Source: Vespula vulgaris
Taxonomy: Eukaryota; Arthropoda; Insecta; Hymenoptera; Vespidae
Length of the DNA stretch: 64,000 nt
Direction of reading: 5' to 3'
Assembly (NCBI RefSeq): GCF_905475345.1
Contig: NC_066587.1
Location: 5,849,070-5,913,069, forward strand
The notes beneath the pieces are model-generated. The model saw only the letters and a program-made list of their open reading frames with translations. It was not told the origin of the DNA and searched no databases. Within the stretch, counting starts at the first letter, position 1; each line of letters begins with the position of its first letter. The position numbers were made by a program, and so were the translations under genes. Below are positions 23,487 through 37,640 of this stretch, one piece after another.

Positions 23487-26463
23487 GAGGAAGAGAGAAA
23501 CCAATTACTGAGCAGAACCCAAGATTTGCGAGGGCAAAGAGAATCGCGGCTGTATCTTCCTCGAATTTTTCTCTTTCGAAGGTCGACGTCTTCGAGCTCG
23601 TTCCGTAGTTAGCGGGGCGTGTCTCCAGTTTCTTTGAATTAAACATCCTGTCTGCTTCAATCGGCCCTTCCCTTGTCCTTCCACCACCGGCCCTTTCTCC
23701 ATCAGCCCTTGCTTCGCCAATGAGTCCAGAAGTAAACTTGCTCTCTACTTTTTTCCTACTGCTTCTCTTCGCCCTCTCACTCTCCTCTTTCCTCGCCATC
23801 ACTTTCTCCCCTCCTTCTCACCTAACTCGCGCCCTTTCGAAGATGGGTATTCCTCGCGACGGTGGAGGTCGAAGGTGAATTTAAAGGTTCGACCCTTTGC
23901 GAAGAAGGCCAACGTTTCAAGATCTATTTCTTCATAAATTTATAATCAGACTTTCGCGTCACGTTGCTCTTATTTCTTTCGCTCTTTATCTTCTTCTACT
24001 TCTTTATTTCCCTCTTTTTTACAATCCACGTCTGTTAACAGGAGAGTTTCATGTCCTTCGTTCTTTCGTCTTTCTTCGCTTACTCTCTTTTGCGAATCAA
24101 AGTGTAAAAGGAAAAGAAGGAAAGATAGAGGGAAAAAGCTCACGTATGCACTTATCTTCATTTCCCATCTAATGGTGAACCATTTCGTAACACTTGGAAT
24201 TTTTATTGTTCGTGATAGTCTCTTTTTTTTTGATAGTTCTTTAAAAAATCATTAAAAATTTATATATCGAAGAATTTTAAAAAGTAACCGGTGCTCGTTC
24301 GATGTGAGAATAATTTCTTTGTATATTAAATAATTAATACATTATCAAATTTGCGGACAGGATTGTATTTCATAAATATAAGTGTATTTTTTAAAGAGAT
24401 ATTGGAATGTTATCTCAAGATTTTTTGGTCATCATTAATATCAGATTTTAGTGCTCGAACCGAAGTACATTTTTGCGTTGATATTGGTACTAAGGGAAAA
24501 GGCGTGAGGGTGGTAACGCAAACTCGTACTTGCGTAAATCCACTGTAAGAGTATGAACCTATAATTCGTGGCCTCAGGTGCCGTATACTTGACAGGGTGT
24601 TTATGCCGGAGCCTCTGGCACTTTTCTTTTACCAACATTTATTTTTCTTTACGTTCGTTCTCTTTGTACGAAAGAAAAGAGGACGCAAAGAAAAAGAGAG
24701 ATAGATAGTAGTGAGAAAATGATACGAAATTACCTTTATTTCTTTTTTTTCTGTTTTTTCTTTTTAGTGAATTTAAACGTCTAACAGGAGTCTCGTGTCG
24801 CCGTCCAATTTGATTTCATCGAATTGATTCGTTCTTTTGATCATCGAGATGCCTACTCGAAAGGAAAAAGGCTTATCGAAATTGTACAAAGTGTCGGCGA
24901 TTAATAGCGTCGACACGCGTTGCGGAGACAAAGTGGTATAAAAATGACACAAGGGTCCGCGGTATAGGTCTTTAAAAAGTATGTAGGGTCTTTCACAGGA
25001 TATCGTGCTTTTTGTGTCAAATCGATCTGCACTCGATCCAGCGAGGGCGTCACGAAGGTGATGCATAACGTTTTGGGCGTTGCAGGACCAATATCGAGGG
25101 GTGTCACTTTTCATTCATAGATTTCGTTAGACCGACGACATACGTGTATCACGTGGAAATTATTTCTGGATCTAAGGCTCCACGAAAAGGAACAAATTTT
25201 AATACCTTGTCATTCTATTCCGCTTATTATTTCCTGCAATATAATTTACTTGCTTTTATCAATCCCCTTTTTAACATGGAACTCGTATGTTTCCAATTTG
25301 ATTACGTTACAATAGATCAAATGTTACTATAGATATTTTCTTCGATGCAATTTTATTGAATATACTACCTGTATACCTGGCTACGTAAATTGAGAAGAAT
25401 ATAGAAGAATAGGAATATATAGGATATGATCAAGAATACGAGTGCGAACCTTGCTTTCTCCACATAAGTTTTTCCCTTTTCTTTTCTGCCTATCAATCTA
25501 GTCATGTGACTCCTCTCTTCCTTCCCTCCATACCCTACTATCTTCCTTTTCCTATCCACCTTCCTTCCTCTTTCCCTTTGCATTCTCTCCCTTACTCCCT
25601 TTTCTCTACCCTTTCAAGTTCCTTACAGTATCGAAGACGTACGGCTCGATATCCTACGGGCGAGTTGCTCTGGCGCACTCGAGAAGTCCACCCCAAAGAT
25701 TTGATCAGGAAAGAAAGATACGCGGGCAAAGCGACGCGCGAGGCAAAGGGTGGGACCCTAGTCTTCGGCCGAAGGCACCCTTACTTGCCCATCGCCATAC
25801 CTCGGTCCGCACCCCACGCGATGAAAAAAACTTGGCTACCCCTAACGATTTTTTTCCTCAACCCCATCTCGAGGCACACTAATTACGTTTTTAAGCGAAA
25901 TTACTTGGCGCTGCTGCCGGCACGAACCGAGTTTGCACGCGCGCGCGCACCCGTTGCCTCGTACGACATTAAGGGCACTGCCTAGAACCAGAATGATGGT
26001 GATGGTGGTGTTGGTAGTGGTTGCGAATGAAATACCGTGGGGGTGCAGTTTTTATGCTGAGAGTACAATCCTAAGGAACGTATAGCGTACCCTTCTTCGT
26101 CGCACGAACACCCTCCGCGTTGAATCTCTGATTACAAAATGTTAAATGGCATCGTCGGCCTCATTACTCATCCAAATTTTATTCGTTCTGGCAATTGGCC
26201 CCCGCAGAAAAAAGTCGGCACACTAAGAATCGGCCGTTTCAGCAGAAATTTCGTTGACTCTTTCCCTTTTCTTCATCCTTCATTTTTCTCTTCCCATTTC
26301 ATTATAGAAACTCCTTTTTTCGATCTTTTGATAATTTCGTCTATTGTCATAATCACGTGTGCTTAATATTCTCTCGCGATTTTCTTTTACCCGAAAATGA
26401 TCATTCTCTTTTTCTTACGGGACAGAGTTCGTTCCTTTGATATGATGCATACTAATTTTCTTC

Positions 26464-26469
<6 letters not shown>

Positions 26470-26498
<29 letters not shown>

Positions 26499-26500
26499 TC
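26470..26500. repeat. (TC)n microsatellite
   Basis: TC tract of about 28 bases; a second, interrupted TC-rich tract follows at about 26695-26745. Confidence 0.9.
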
Positions 26501-27943
26501 TCTAGAATTGTTACGGATATTTCCTTTACAAGCAGATTCCGGTACGCCAGTGGAATTATCGATGAACCTTAGAAATCCCCGTAACAAATCTCTCGAACAA
26601 CCCTTCCCGAATGGATAGGGTAGTGGTAGCGGTGATCGAAGCACAAGTAGCAAAGGCCTATGGACAGAAGTTGCGCGCATCTCATGAATAATTTCTTTCT
26701 CTCTTTCTCTCCCTTCTCTCTTTCTCTCTTTTTCTCTTTCGTTCTGTCTCTTGTACCATCCTCTCTCCTGGGTCGATGGTACGGCTGGCAGAGTTAGGTA
26801 TGAGGGTGCAACCGGACCTAGGCTCGCTGCAAATCCCTGTAGATAAAAAGTCCGCTTGCCTCACCCCAGGCGCTATCACCCCAGCCGATAGTAGTGACTC
26901 ACCCACGATCACTCAATACATTTTTTTCAACCCCTCCGTGGCACAGATCCGTGTGGGTTCGCGCGGATGGAAGGGACGAATCCTTTCGCCCTACGTTCCT
27001 CGCTCCTTCTACTTTGAAGCCTTCACCGAAAAGGGTTCATCGACCCGAATTTGAAATTCTTTCTCTTCCACTGATCGCACGCTCCTGCATGCCTCGTTTC
27101 TGCTCATGTCCAGGGCAAAGTGCATGACGCTGGAAGAATCTCGTTAAAGACGCGTATGTAGGTTAAACCGCACCACACTGCATTCCGACGTAAATACGTC
27201 GAGGGTTGCAAGGTAACTCGAACGAATGTTAACCTATGTAGAGCGAAAAAATAAGAAACCGTTTTTCATTCATAAAAATTAATTTTTTCAAGGTTGCACA
27301 TGCCAATTTTCGTTGCTTGCTTTCTTTTTACGGATTTCTTTCGATAGTTTAATTTTCGTTTTAACAAAAACTTTCGTTTCGTTTGACGTACGAAGTAGTC
27401 GTTTTTCAAGATGTTTCGCGAACCTGTCTATAGAAAAACCTTGGGTTTTTAAAATAGTAGGTCTGTAGTCATTCGAAGGAAAAGTTTTCGAACTAAGAGC
27501 AACGTCTATATATAATTGGAGTAAAAGGTATCCTAAACCTAAGCCATATTTTGTAACATTCGTTTTTACTTTCACCTTATCTACATTACCTTATTCTATG
27601 ATTTTGACTTTACTGCCTATACTTCGTTTATAAAATGTGCATTTCCTCGTTTTACCTAGCTCTATCCTTTTTTAGTTTTGGAAAGACCAAACCTTGACTT
27701 CTTTTATGCTTTTTTATGCGCGCATTATTTTTTATGATTTACGTTGAGCATCTTTTCTTTTACCTTTTTTTTTCTACCTTTCTCTCTTTTTCTTCCCTTT
27801 GTATCTCTTCGTCCTAGCTTGTCATCGACCAGTCCTCGTCCTTTATTTTTTTTTTCTATTTTACCATTCTTTCCGTCTTGTTTTCTTTTCCTCCTACCTT
27901 CCATTTTCCACTGTTATATTCTTCTTCGATAGGCTCGTGATAC

Positions 27944-27944
<1 letters not shown>

Positions 27945-27992
<48 letters not shown>
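27945..27992. repeat. (GA)n microsatellite
   Basis: GA tract of nearly 50 bases, continuing as purine-rich sequence to about 28030. Confidence 0.95.
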
Positions 27993-27997
<5 letters not shown>

Positions 27998-29439
27998 AAG
28001 CGAGAAAAAAGGTAGAGAGACAGAGAAGTAGCTAACGGACGGGAAATTGTGATTTTAATTTTTAATTTTTTCTCTCGAAGTACAGCGGCGCTTGATGGCG
28101 ATGGAAGAGGAGGACGCTTAAATAGTTGATGAGATATGGATTTTTTTTCGGTGGGCGGTTGATTAATGCAGGTCGTATGCGCGAACTTGGCAACGTGGGG
28201 TACTTGGTCTATAAAAGTATAGATACATTATATAGCTGAGTCGGAGTGGTGCTAGGTACGAAAAGGGGGATAGAGAGGAAGAGAGAGACGGAAGTCTGCC
28301 GTTATAACAGCGGTTGTCGTTAAAGGGTTGATTGATTATTCACTACATAAAAGCTTGTTACCAATGAAAAAGTATACTTCGGAATATTATTTTATAATCT
28401 GGTTGGCCATATTTTATTAGAGAATATATTGAAACATATTCGTGGATTTCATAAAACATTGTTTGGAAGGATATCAAATAAATTGGCAACTTAATTAAGT
28501 ACGATTAATTGTTATCAATGAAACGTACATAAATAATCTATCTCCCCCTTTAAACGATACGCCCTTCTAACTTTTTCGATCGTTAACACAAATTTATTCG
28601 AAAGTTTTTGCTCTTCGACACGCCCTCCAAGATCTTCTTTTATCCACGTTCGTTTGCGAATTGAAGCGTAAAGTAGATTAGGTAATTATTAAAAAGAAAA
28701 GAAATGAAAAAGAATAGATAAAGAAAAAGAGTTGAAGGAAGGAAAAAAAGATTTCTTTCAGAAAGGACGAAGGTCAGAGGATCTTCTCGAAGGTTTTCTT
28801 CCACGTGTCCTTTATCGCATTCCGTAGGGAGGAAAGTTCGCGATTCGCCGTACTTACGAATAGGGAGGATATCATCCCCTTGGAAGTATCTTGCGTAATT
28901 AAGCAACGTGATCGTAATGTATCCAGCGTGCAAGGTGGCGGCCATATTGCCCCCACCGTAGAGCATTCTTACAGGGGGTGGTGATAAGGGTGAAGAGGCA
29001 GGATGAGGAGGGGGTGAGACGGGGTGGACGTCGACGAGGGAGGATATAGCCAGCGCGAATCGAAGCACGGAGGGTCGCTACCGGAGAAGATGGAAGGGTG
29101 AAAGTGCGAGAGAAGGAGGCCGCCAAGCCGAAGACGGAGGGAGAAGCACCGAGTGGAAGGGTAAGAGGGTTAGAGGGAGGGGAGCGAGGGTAATGATATG
29201 CCGGGTGGTCGTCGCAGAGACGACTTCGACCCTCCGTCATGCCCTCCGTAAGGGAAGAAGAAGAGAACTAGGGGCAGTCTCGCTGGAATCGCTCCTTTCA
29301 CCGGCCTCCTCCTCTTTTTCTTATTCTTCTTTCTTATTTTTCTTATATTCTCTCTTCTCTCTTTCCCTCTCTCTCTCTCTCTCTTTGCCTATTCAACTTG
29401 ATTCTTTTTTTTATTTAATTCAGGGACGGCAATTACAGT

Positions 29440-29460
29440 CGCGAGATACGCGTATTCGCG
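29440..29460. repeat. CpG-rich palindrome with one-base bulge
   Basis: A perfect ATACGCGTAT core (29446-29455) is flanked by CGCGA on the left and TCGCG on the right, with a single unpaired G at 29445. Thus 20 of 21 bases are in symmetric pairs. Confidence 0.6.
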
Positions 29461-32306
29461 TACTTTTTTCATTATCTGCGCTCTAAAGACTTCGTAAGAT
29501 AGTGAAAGGAGAAAGGAACGAGTTTCCGGTATGCTCAAGCATTTGTCCAAAAGAATTAGATATTGTTAAAATGGAACTTTTTCCGATGTTTAAATAGATA
29601 CTTCATGGATACTAACAAAGTCATTAAGTCTTAATGGCAGATATTAAGTTCGTATAAAGTTAATAAAAATATTTAAATGAAAGGATTTAATGTAATATTG
29701 TTAGACGCTCGATCACGTTTCTTGATTTAATCTCATTGCCAGAGTCAGCAAACGAACGAATCCAATTATGTAGTACACTGTGATTCGTTTAAGTCGTTTG
29801 CATATCGTTAATTATGCCAGGAGAATGATCGATTCGTCGGTTCTTCGATGCCTTTTACTTATCCTTGATTAATCGTATTTCTAACGCTTGAACGACGTTC
29901 ACTCTTGAAAGTAACACTCTCTCATTGTTAGTCGTATAAAAGAGAAAAGAAGAGACAACTACCAAAGTGTCACCATACCGAAGTTCGTTTGCGTGGTCTT
30001 GTCTGCGATTCTGCGAGATGTCGTAGTCCTTGCATAAATCACTCCGAGTCTTCGCGCGCGAACACCGGCCTGTTATTCTACGTACACCTATACGATCATC
30101 CAAGTCGGTATATCACCAGAGTGTATTCGCTACTATTATGCAAATCGGTCGTGCGGTACGCCATGGTACTCCACCCATGAACGATAAAATATCTTCCGTA
30201 CAGGCCTTCCTCCATTGTGAGTTGCTCTCGCTTCTCGAGTCCCAAGCTTGAAACCTCGTAAAAGGGGCAAGGCAAGGGTAGGGTGTGTCCTGACATACCG
30301 ATCGTTTGCAAATAATATCGACAATGTTCGGCTGAGAATCGCGAAGAAATGGTTTTGCCCAAGATCGTACGCTATAAAATTTGAGTAGGGAGATCGGTAA
30401 CGAGCTTTCCGAACTTTGTCAGATAACGTTAATTGGACGAGACGAGTCAGAAGACTTTCGAAGGAAGTAAAGTATAAATTGACGTTAAGAATGTTACTTC
30501 GAGATGATCGAGTTACTTCAATGTCGAAAGAAATTTGAAATTTTATCGTACGACCATATTTTCTTGTGCCTCTTGTCGAATCTTGACTTTTATTATTATC
30601 ACATTTTTAAAACAAATCTATAGTAATCTCTTTATCATTAAATATAATCATTGTTAATTGAAAAAAATGAAAATCCAAAAAAATAATACAGATGGAATAT
30701 ACTTTCGAAAGGCACATATGGTCCAACCCGGTAGTGCTATTGAATCCAGCGTGATGATCGACCTTGAACTTGTATAGTTCGGTCTTTAAATGCTTTGAGT
30801 ACCAATAGAATCGATATCATTGATTTTTTTTCTTCCAAACTCCCATTGTTAGCCGTTACCGTGAATGAAATGTACGTATGTGTCTGCATATAATCTTAAT
30901 ATTGCATACATAACATACCTAAAATATGTATATTGAGAATAAAACATGCAAATATGTTGTCTTAAATTTTATATTTCTTTTTATGAAATATTATCTCATA
31001 ATTGATAATCGCCTTGTTATTATTGCATATCGAATAATTTCAATGTATCTATAGAAAGAAAATAAAAAATTCATGTTTTCTCGCGAAATTGGGTACGATT
31101 ATAAATAACAAGTGTCATTGTAGCATCTCTATAAATATAAACTATAAAAAGGATGCTTTTCTCGAACGTAGTTTCGAATGCAGATCAAAATCCAGGCATT
31201 GCGCGAATTTACTGCATATTGGCTGGTTTTCTCATTCTCTCTCGTTTTGATCAAAAGAAAGGCCCGAGTTACGTGCTACGCTCTCATGTTTTTTTTTCTT
31301 GTTCGATTTGAAGACCCTCTGAATCTTCTCGCTCTTGCATTGCCTCGGTGATCAAGGTGGAAACTCAAAGGCGGGTAGTTAGTCGTTGGTCAACCCTAGT
31401 AATTGCGCGTAACCATGGAAATGCCTGTTTGTTTGGGGTTCTTTTGGTCACAGAGGCGAGGACGCGGAGGGTTAAAAGGGTAGGCTTTCGAGGCCACTGA
31501 ATGCAAAGAAGGGTTGTAAAAGGGCCGGAAGTCAAGGACGCACTCGCTGACTTCAAGAAACTCGGCCAACGGCGATCATCGATAATTCCACGTTCCGTGC
31601 TTTGGAATGTATAGGAAGGAACCTCGAATCGGTTGAAATCTTAAAATTTAAACAATTTCCTATATATTCTTTGCATCGTTTCTTATTCTTACACAGGAAA
31701 ATAATAAAATATCTGTTCGTAAATATTCTATTTTGTATCATTGGGAATCAGGCCAAGGCAACAAACACTTTTTCCAAGATTCTCCAACAGGTGTCCAAAT
31801 CAGGAATAAAAATAAGCTTTCACGTATGAAAAAAAAAGAACGTTCGGTCTTGCTGACAATACTCCTGAAGCTAATTTCATATTCGTTCTAGGAGCTCGTC
31901 GCTCACGAATTTGAAAGAAGAGCAAAGAGGTGAACAAGGGTGGATGTAAGAGCGAGAGAAGGGTGAAAGAGAAAGAATCCCTAAACAGGACCGTAAGCGA
32001 AAAGGAGAAGGATAGAAGAAAAGAAAGAGTAAAAGAGAGACAAAAAAGATAGAGAGAAACAGCAGCGTGAAAGTTTAGGAAGAAGAGCACGACGGCGGGT
32101 TGCGGAGGGATGGTCGAGGTATCCCCACTCAGTGGGCCATCCGCCCCTGAAAAAAGAGTTAATATTGATCCGTTTTTTTATTTGAGTCACCCCCAGGTTT
32201 TTCACCCTCGCTATTTTTTCTTCCCCCAGTTGCAGGGATCGCCGCGGCGCAGCGCGAGTACGACAGAGACGGAATTAGTGTTTCTATAGCAACTCTCTAC
32301 CCCGTC

Positions 32307-32338
32307 CGTTCGTGAGTTCGTTCGTTCGTGAGTTCGTT
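32307..32338. repeat. Exact tandem duplication of a 16-bp unit
   Basis: CGTTCGTGAGTTCGTT occurs twice head to tail (32307-32322 and 32323-32338). It lies in a CpG-rich block (32220-32380) that resembles a promoter or leader in composition, although no exon follows. Confidence 0.9.
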
Positions 32339-34366
32339 CCTGCTTTGGTCCGTCCGCTGGTCCGAATCCTTTCTTCCAAGGTTCTATCTCGTCATTCCGA
32401 TTCTTGGCAATTTTTCCAGGATAACGTATAAAAGCAAGAGGAATTAAATATCTTTCTACGAAAAAAGATTATTCGTTTGTAATAGTAGAAATGTTCAGAA
32501 AAAAAATATATATAAATTCGTCAAATCATAATTGATAGTATCAATGTAATCATATTCTATTGAGTTAGTTTAATCTATCCTAAAACAAGCGTATGTATTT
32601 TTGCTATACGCATGGATATCCACGTATACTCCATTTCGATAAAGTGGAACTGATATCGAGTCGAGTTATGTTCACCCCAAATCAGGAAATATGAAGCTCC
32701 GATACTACTTTCATACAATATATTCTCGCGAGGGTGATCGGTTTCCGTGGAATATCTTTCTGGCAATACGTTGTTGCATATTTTAAACCGAACTACGCTT
32801 TGTTTCAGAATACGTTCTGACTAAAGCTACTTCGTCCTTATAGTTCTTTTGCATTCTCTTTGACCAGTTCCTTCCAGCCTAATAACACCCTTTTTACGAC
32901 TCCTCGTACCCTGGAATCTGTTTAATGCTCGCCGTATCGGCCCCTCGCCGATGAAAGAGACTGCGAGCTTGCAGATTCATGGTCCAAAGAATCTAATTCG
33001 AGAAGAATAAATTGTCGTATCGATGAACATCGTAGAATGCTTCGTAGGAATTTTATTATAAATTGTTTAGAAAAACTTAAGTTACAAAACCACAAATGAC
33101 AACTATTTAAAAAAAGTATATATATGTATATATTTATTATCCTGATTATTTTATTAATAAATTCATAAAATTTCATACGAGATTTAATCGTCAACTTCAA
33201 ATTTATTAAATATATTAAAAGCGTATTTATTTAGAAACCAATCGATCGATATTTCTCTCGATGCCAAAATTATTTATATACGTTATTAATTTAACTCGTA
33301 GGAAATAGAAGTCAAGATAGATGATATCTACACTCGTCGATCGATCCAATACGATTTTTCGTACTGAAAGAGGAGAAATAGATCGAAAGAAAAAGAGAGA
33401 AACAGAGACGACATATCGAAGAAAGTTGGCTTAAGAACATCGATGCGCATGGTGTTGCAAACGTGCAGGAGTTAGTTCTTTCCTTTTTTACGGGGGTGGT
33501 CCTCGAGGGGTTTGACAAGCCCTTGGCTCGATAGTGTCACCTAAGCACCGAACCCCTTGGCTCGTTTCTTGTTCGAATCCTCCTTTTTACGAGCCCTCGG
33601 CTTACTTTTACGCCAAGACCCGCGGAAGCCCACGGCACTTTCCGCAGATACGTGACTGCTTACCGAAACTACGTCGTCGCTTGTATAATACACTCTAAGG
33701 TAAGGCCTGCGAACTACGTGCGACCTTTCTTCGATTTCTATAGTCGCGAAAATCTCCGTTTCCAAGACGCTCTGTAGTTTAATCGATGGATCTCTACGGA
33801 TAACACAAAAGAGTGTGTTTGAAGCAGGATGAAAGAAACGCACTCGTTAAAAGTAGATTACATCGTTAGAATTACAGTTAAAAGTCCGGATATATACGTT
33901 GCGTAGTCGAATCTTTTTTTATTTTCGATCATGTTTATCATTTTATCGTTATCTTTTTTATAGACTTAGTAATCAGTAGTCAGGCACGTTGAATTGGAAA
34001 AAGTCGCAACGAAACTTGTTCTTATCGTGTGATCTTCAAAACGATAAGAATATCATTATTGCGTTATTACTTACCATTAGATTATGTCTTAATGCACCAA
34101 GAGATATATCACATCCTTTCATAAGAAAGACTAACTTTCAGTAGTCTCCGACTTAGTCGCCATTGTCGTTTGGTCTCGCATCTGCTTTCATTGTTCCTTT
34201 GGCATGAACAAATTCGTGCCCATCAGAATGCAGTCGTGCAACGGAAGTCGCCCATACGGTACACCTCGAAGATAAATCAATTTAACGCTCGGCAGCTCTA
34301 TTTCGGCGGATCTTGAAAGGATACTAACTAGCACGCGGCACCTGTCACTCGGAAAGGTGGACTTTT

Positions 34367-34384
34367 CGTGAGCATTAGCTCACG
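34367..34384. repeat. Perfect 7-bp dyad with ATTA spacer
   Basis: CGTGAGC (34367-34373) and GCTCACG (34378-34384) are exact complements around ATTA. The site lies in a less AT-rich block that also holds a CACCTG E-box (34339-34344). Confidence 0.7.
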
Positions 34385-36911
34385 CGGTAAAATGTTCGAC
34401 GATATATCTAAGTTCTCGCGGTCTTCTATATAGATAGAAAAAAAGCAGGTGAAAAGTATAAGATCCGTGTGAAGGCACGAGCTCTTCCATACGATAATAT
34501 CAATGATGTTTCTGTCCTGTTACGCGTTCCTCCTGCTTCCTTTCCTATCTTAACGTCTAACGATACGGTTGTATCTTATGTCTATCTTACATTTCGTTGA
34601 TAAATAGCGTAGCACCTACGTTGATATTGAATTTGATATAAGCATCAGGTAAAAACATTTTCGTACATAAATCTAACCATATCGATTTAAACTTTTTCAA
34701 GTAGTCGCGTTTAGGTTGAACAATCGTTGAATATATCCAGTGTTCCAAAACCACCTGTCGTAAAGAAGAGAATTTTTGAAGGACACAGAGAGTTTGTCTA
34801 TAGCTAATTTTTACTAGCGGCAAAAGGATTCGCCATATGGTCCTCTGGTTGGTCTCTCGCCACCAAAATCGAGCGTCGATTTCCGAGAGGCAACGGTGCT
34901 TCGAGGAACGATGCCCATTTATTTGGCGTGTGCTGTATAATTAGGACTCCGAAGCTAACCTTACCGAAGGCCCTTAGTGGGCCTTTTTCTTTCTTAGCTT
35001 CTAGTTGGAAAACGAGTTTTGAAAATATATTACGTGTGGCCCTGCGATCGGTCAAAATTCATTCTCTTTTCAAAAGTAGACTTTTTTCATTCCTCACAAA
35101 TTTCTTTCAAATTATTGTCACGGCGAAAGATCGATATGATTACGTGTCCGATCGTCGATCGATACAAAGAAGAGTTTCGCAAAGTATTTTTAAATAAACT
35201 TAGAAACGAGATTAAAATGTAATGAGATAAAAGATGATGCTCCTTTTATTATCGGATTATCAGAAAAAGACATTTCAACGACTCGGTCAAACTAGTCTAT
35301 TTCTATGAAATTCGATAGCATTGAGGTATTTTTTTTTAAGAGAAACTTGGTTCGTTCACGCTTGATTCGAGAGGGCGTCGACAATTTTTTCTTGTCCCCA
35401 CACCATATGTCGAGAATAGCCGACTTCCGTAAAACGGGAAGTCATTTAAATATAGTCCTTTTCGAAAATTAGAGATGTGGAAAAGAAAGCCGACTAGAGT
35501 AGCGTCAAGCGATAATGGAATCGGTCGTTTCGTGCGACGTCCCGGTAAAGGAAAATTTACGTTAGCTCGACAGGTATCTTAATGTTCTCTCATTTAGTAT
35601 CAAAGCACTTTAAAATGCATTAAGTTTAACGTCTCCATTTCATAATACAACCCTATCTCTATAAATACAAATTGTCAATCCTTGAATTGTATATTTTCGT
35701 TCGAGAGATTTATGTTGCGGACAATTTCTGGATAATATAATTTTTAGATACGTTCCAATAAAATTCCGTATATGAAACGAGCTAACAAAGAGAAATATTG
35801 AATTTTTATTACGATATATATACGTACCGTTTGATCGATGGGTCGATCGATTCTTAAGGAGCCCAGGTTCGACTAAAAATGTGCTTACGTTCGATGTGGA
35901 CAAAAACGCATCGTACGCTCCAGGATTTCACGTAATTTTGGGTTTCACCCGTAAATGGTATCGCGTTTCTTGCGACGTTGGATTGGCGCATTGTCAATGG
36001 TAGGCCACCTAAGGATCAAGGGTGCCAGTCAGGATCCCTTTCATCCTTCTTCCTTCGGGGCAGCACGCGCGCTTTGCCCTCTATAAAGGAGTTTTTTTTT
36101 TTACTGGAAAGACAAAAAACAAGGAACGCCGAAGCGAAAGCGGAAAAGGGGAAGTTTACACCCCTCTCGGTACTCCCTCTCCCTCTTCTTTTCTCCTTTC
36201 GCTTTTAGAGACGCGTGGCGTGCACACGACGCCATTATTTTTCTTCTTCTTTTTGGACACTGCGAGGAAAGAAATTTACGGGGGACTCGTTGCGGTGGAT
36301 TTTCCAAAATTCGTTACCATCGTGGAAACCGTTCTTCTTTCTCTTTCTCGTTATAGCCACTTAAAGATTTCCCTCCGATCTCTAGGGAGTACTTAGATAT
36401 ATGTATGTATATGTATATCCGTTCGAGTACTCAACGGAACGCCTGTTTCTAATTTTATTGTTATTTGCTTTCGCAAAGATACTTCGAAAGCTTCTGAAGT
36501 AGAGTTTTGAAAGTAGAGTTTCTAAAGTGTAGGTATATACGTGTTTCTTAAAACTTCTAAGATAATAAAAATTAAAGATATACTTATATGCACACGTAGA
36601 TAATTAAAATTCGTCATTGTGTAATAGTTTTAAAAATATCTATTTGACGAAGAACCATTATATTAATTTGTCAATTATTATCGACGAATTTTCCACCTAC
36701 GATCATCAACAGCTATATATTAAAATGTAATCACGATCGAGTTTGTAAATATTTACCCATTTTCGTCACTACTACTTCAGGTAGTTGCGTGCGTGGTTGG
36801 TCTAGAAACCCTCGAGTTTTACGGATTCTGACCCCAAAAACGGTTCTTGCCCTGCATGCACCCAAAAGAAAAACGTACGATTGTGTCCCCTTCGCCGCGT
36901 GCAGCTAGACA

Positions 36912-36940
36912 TTCTTGACATGTTGGCACAGTTCTTGACA
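36912..36940. repeat. Direct repeat TTCTTGACA spaced 20 bp
   Basis: The nine-base word occurs at 36912-36920 and 36932-36940, an offset of 20 bases or about two helical turns, within a mixed-composition block. Confidence 0.6.
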
Positions 36941-37396
36941 AAGGAAGCAATGCGGTGGGAGTAAACTTATATGCCTGCACCGCTATGTAACAAACAAAAA
37001 GTGGTGGATCCCTTCGGATTGCTTATACCGTATCCAAAATCCGCCTACTTCTTTTCCCTTCTTTCCTTCCGTTAAAATTATATCGAATTGCGAAATACTT
37101 CTTTACCTATGATCATTTTTCAAGAAAATAATATACGTCTTTAAAGAAGATATGTTGAATTTAAAGGCACCACTTTTGAATATATTACGACTTACCCTTT
37201 GAACGCTGATCGATAATATCTCTGAAAACGTTTTACCAATAATTCTCACGTTAACATCTTTTCCGATATTCGGAAAAATGGAAATTTATGCAATGGAATT
37301 ATTCTGAGGAAAGAACCGGTTTTACATTGGCACTCTTCAGAGACATCGATGCATCCAGTTAGGCTCGACTCGCTAGCTACATCTGCCACGTGCCCC

Positions 37397-37415
37397 CACA
37401 TTACGGCATAATGTG
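37397..37415. repeat. 7-bp dyad with TAAT half-sites
   Basis: CACATTA (37397-37403) and TAATGTG (37409-37415) are exact complements around CGGCA. The TAAT halves are homeodomain-core-like, and a CACGTG lies at 37388-37393. Confidence 0.55.
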
Positions 37416-37600
37416 TCACTGTGTCAGTTCACTCTTTTTTCTCTCTCTCTTCCCCTTCTTCTCTCTTCAACGATATAGCGATGCCTGCAGCAGCCTCTTC
37501 ACCTATACGAGCACGAGCGTGCCCGTAGAAATCCTAGATTTTGGAAATTCGATGAATTGAATGGTGCGGCTGAATGCAAGTCGTATGTTAGTCCTACATG

Positions 37601-37640
37601 AGAGAGAAAGGGAGGGAGAGAGAGAGAGAGAGAGAGAAAG
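37601..37640. repeat. (GA)n microsatellite
   Basis: GA-rich tract of about 40 bases with AAAG/GGAG interruptions near its left end. Confidence 0.9.

Noticed and set aside
25640..25670. Possible small-peptide (mille-pattes/tarsal-less type) LDPTG motif
   Set aside because: The nucleotide resemblance is out of frame for LDPTG and no tandem small frames are present.
25506..25985. 159-codon plus-strand open frame
   Set aside because: Begins as a translated pyrimidine-rich stretch, has no recognisable domain and no convincing splice partners; likely chance in less AT-rich DNA.
33541..33590. tRNA-like B box (GTTCGAATCC) near 33571
   Set aside because: No A box, acceptor stem or anticodon arm can be folded at the right distance. 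Other GTTCGA words (for example 1095, 23886, 35868) fail the same way.
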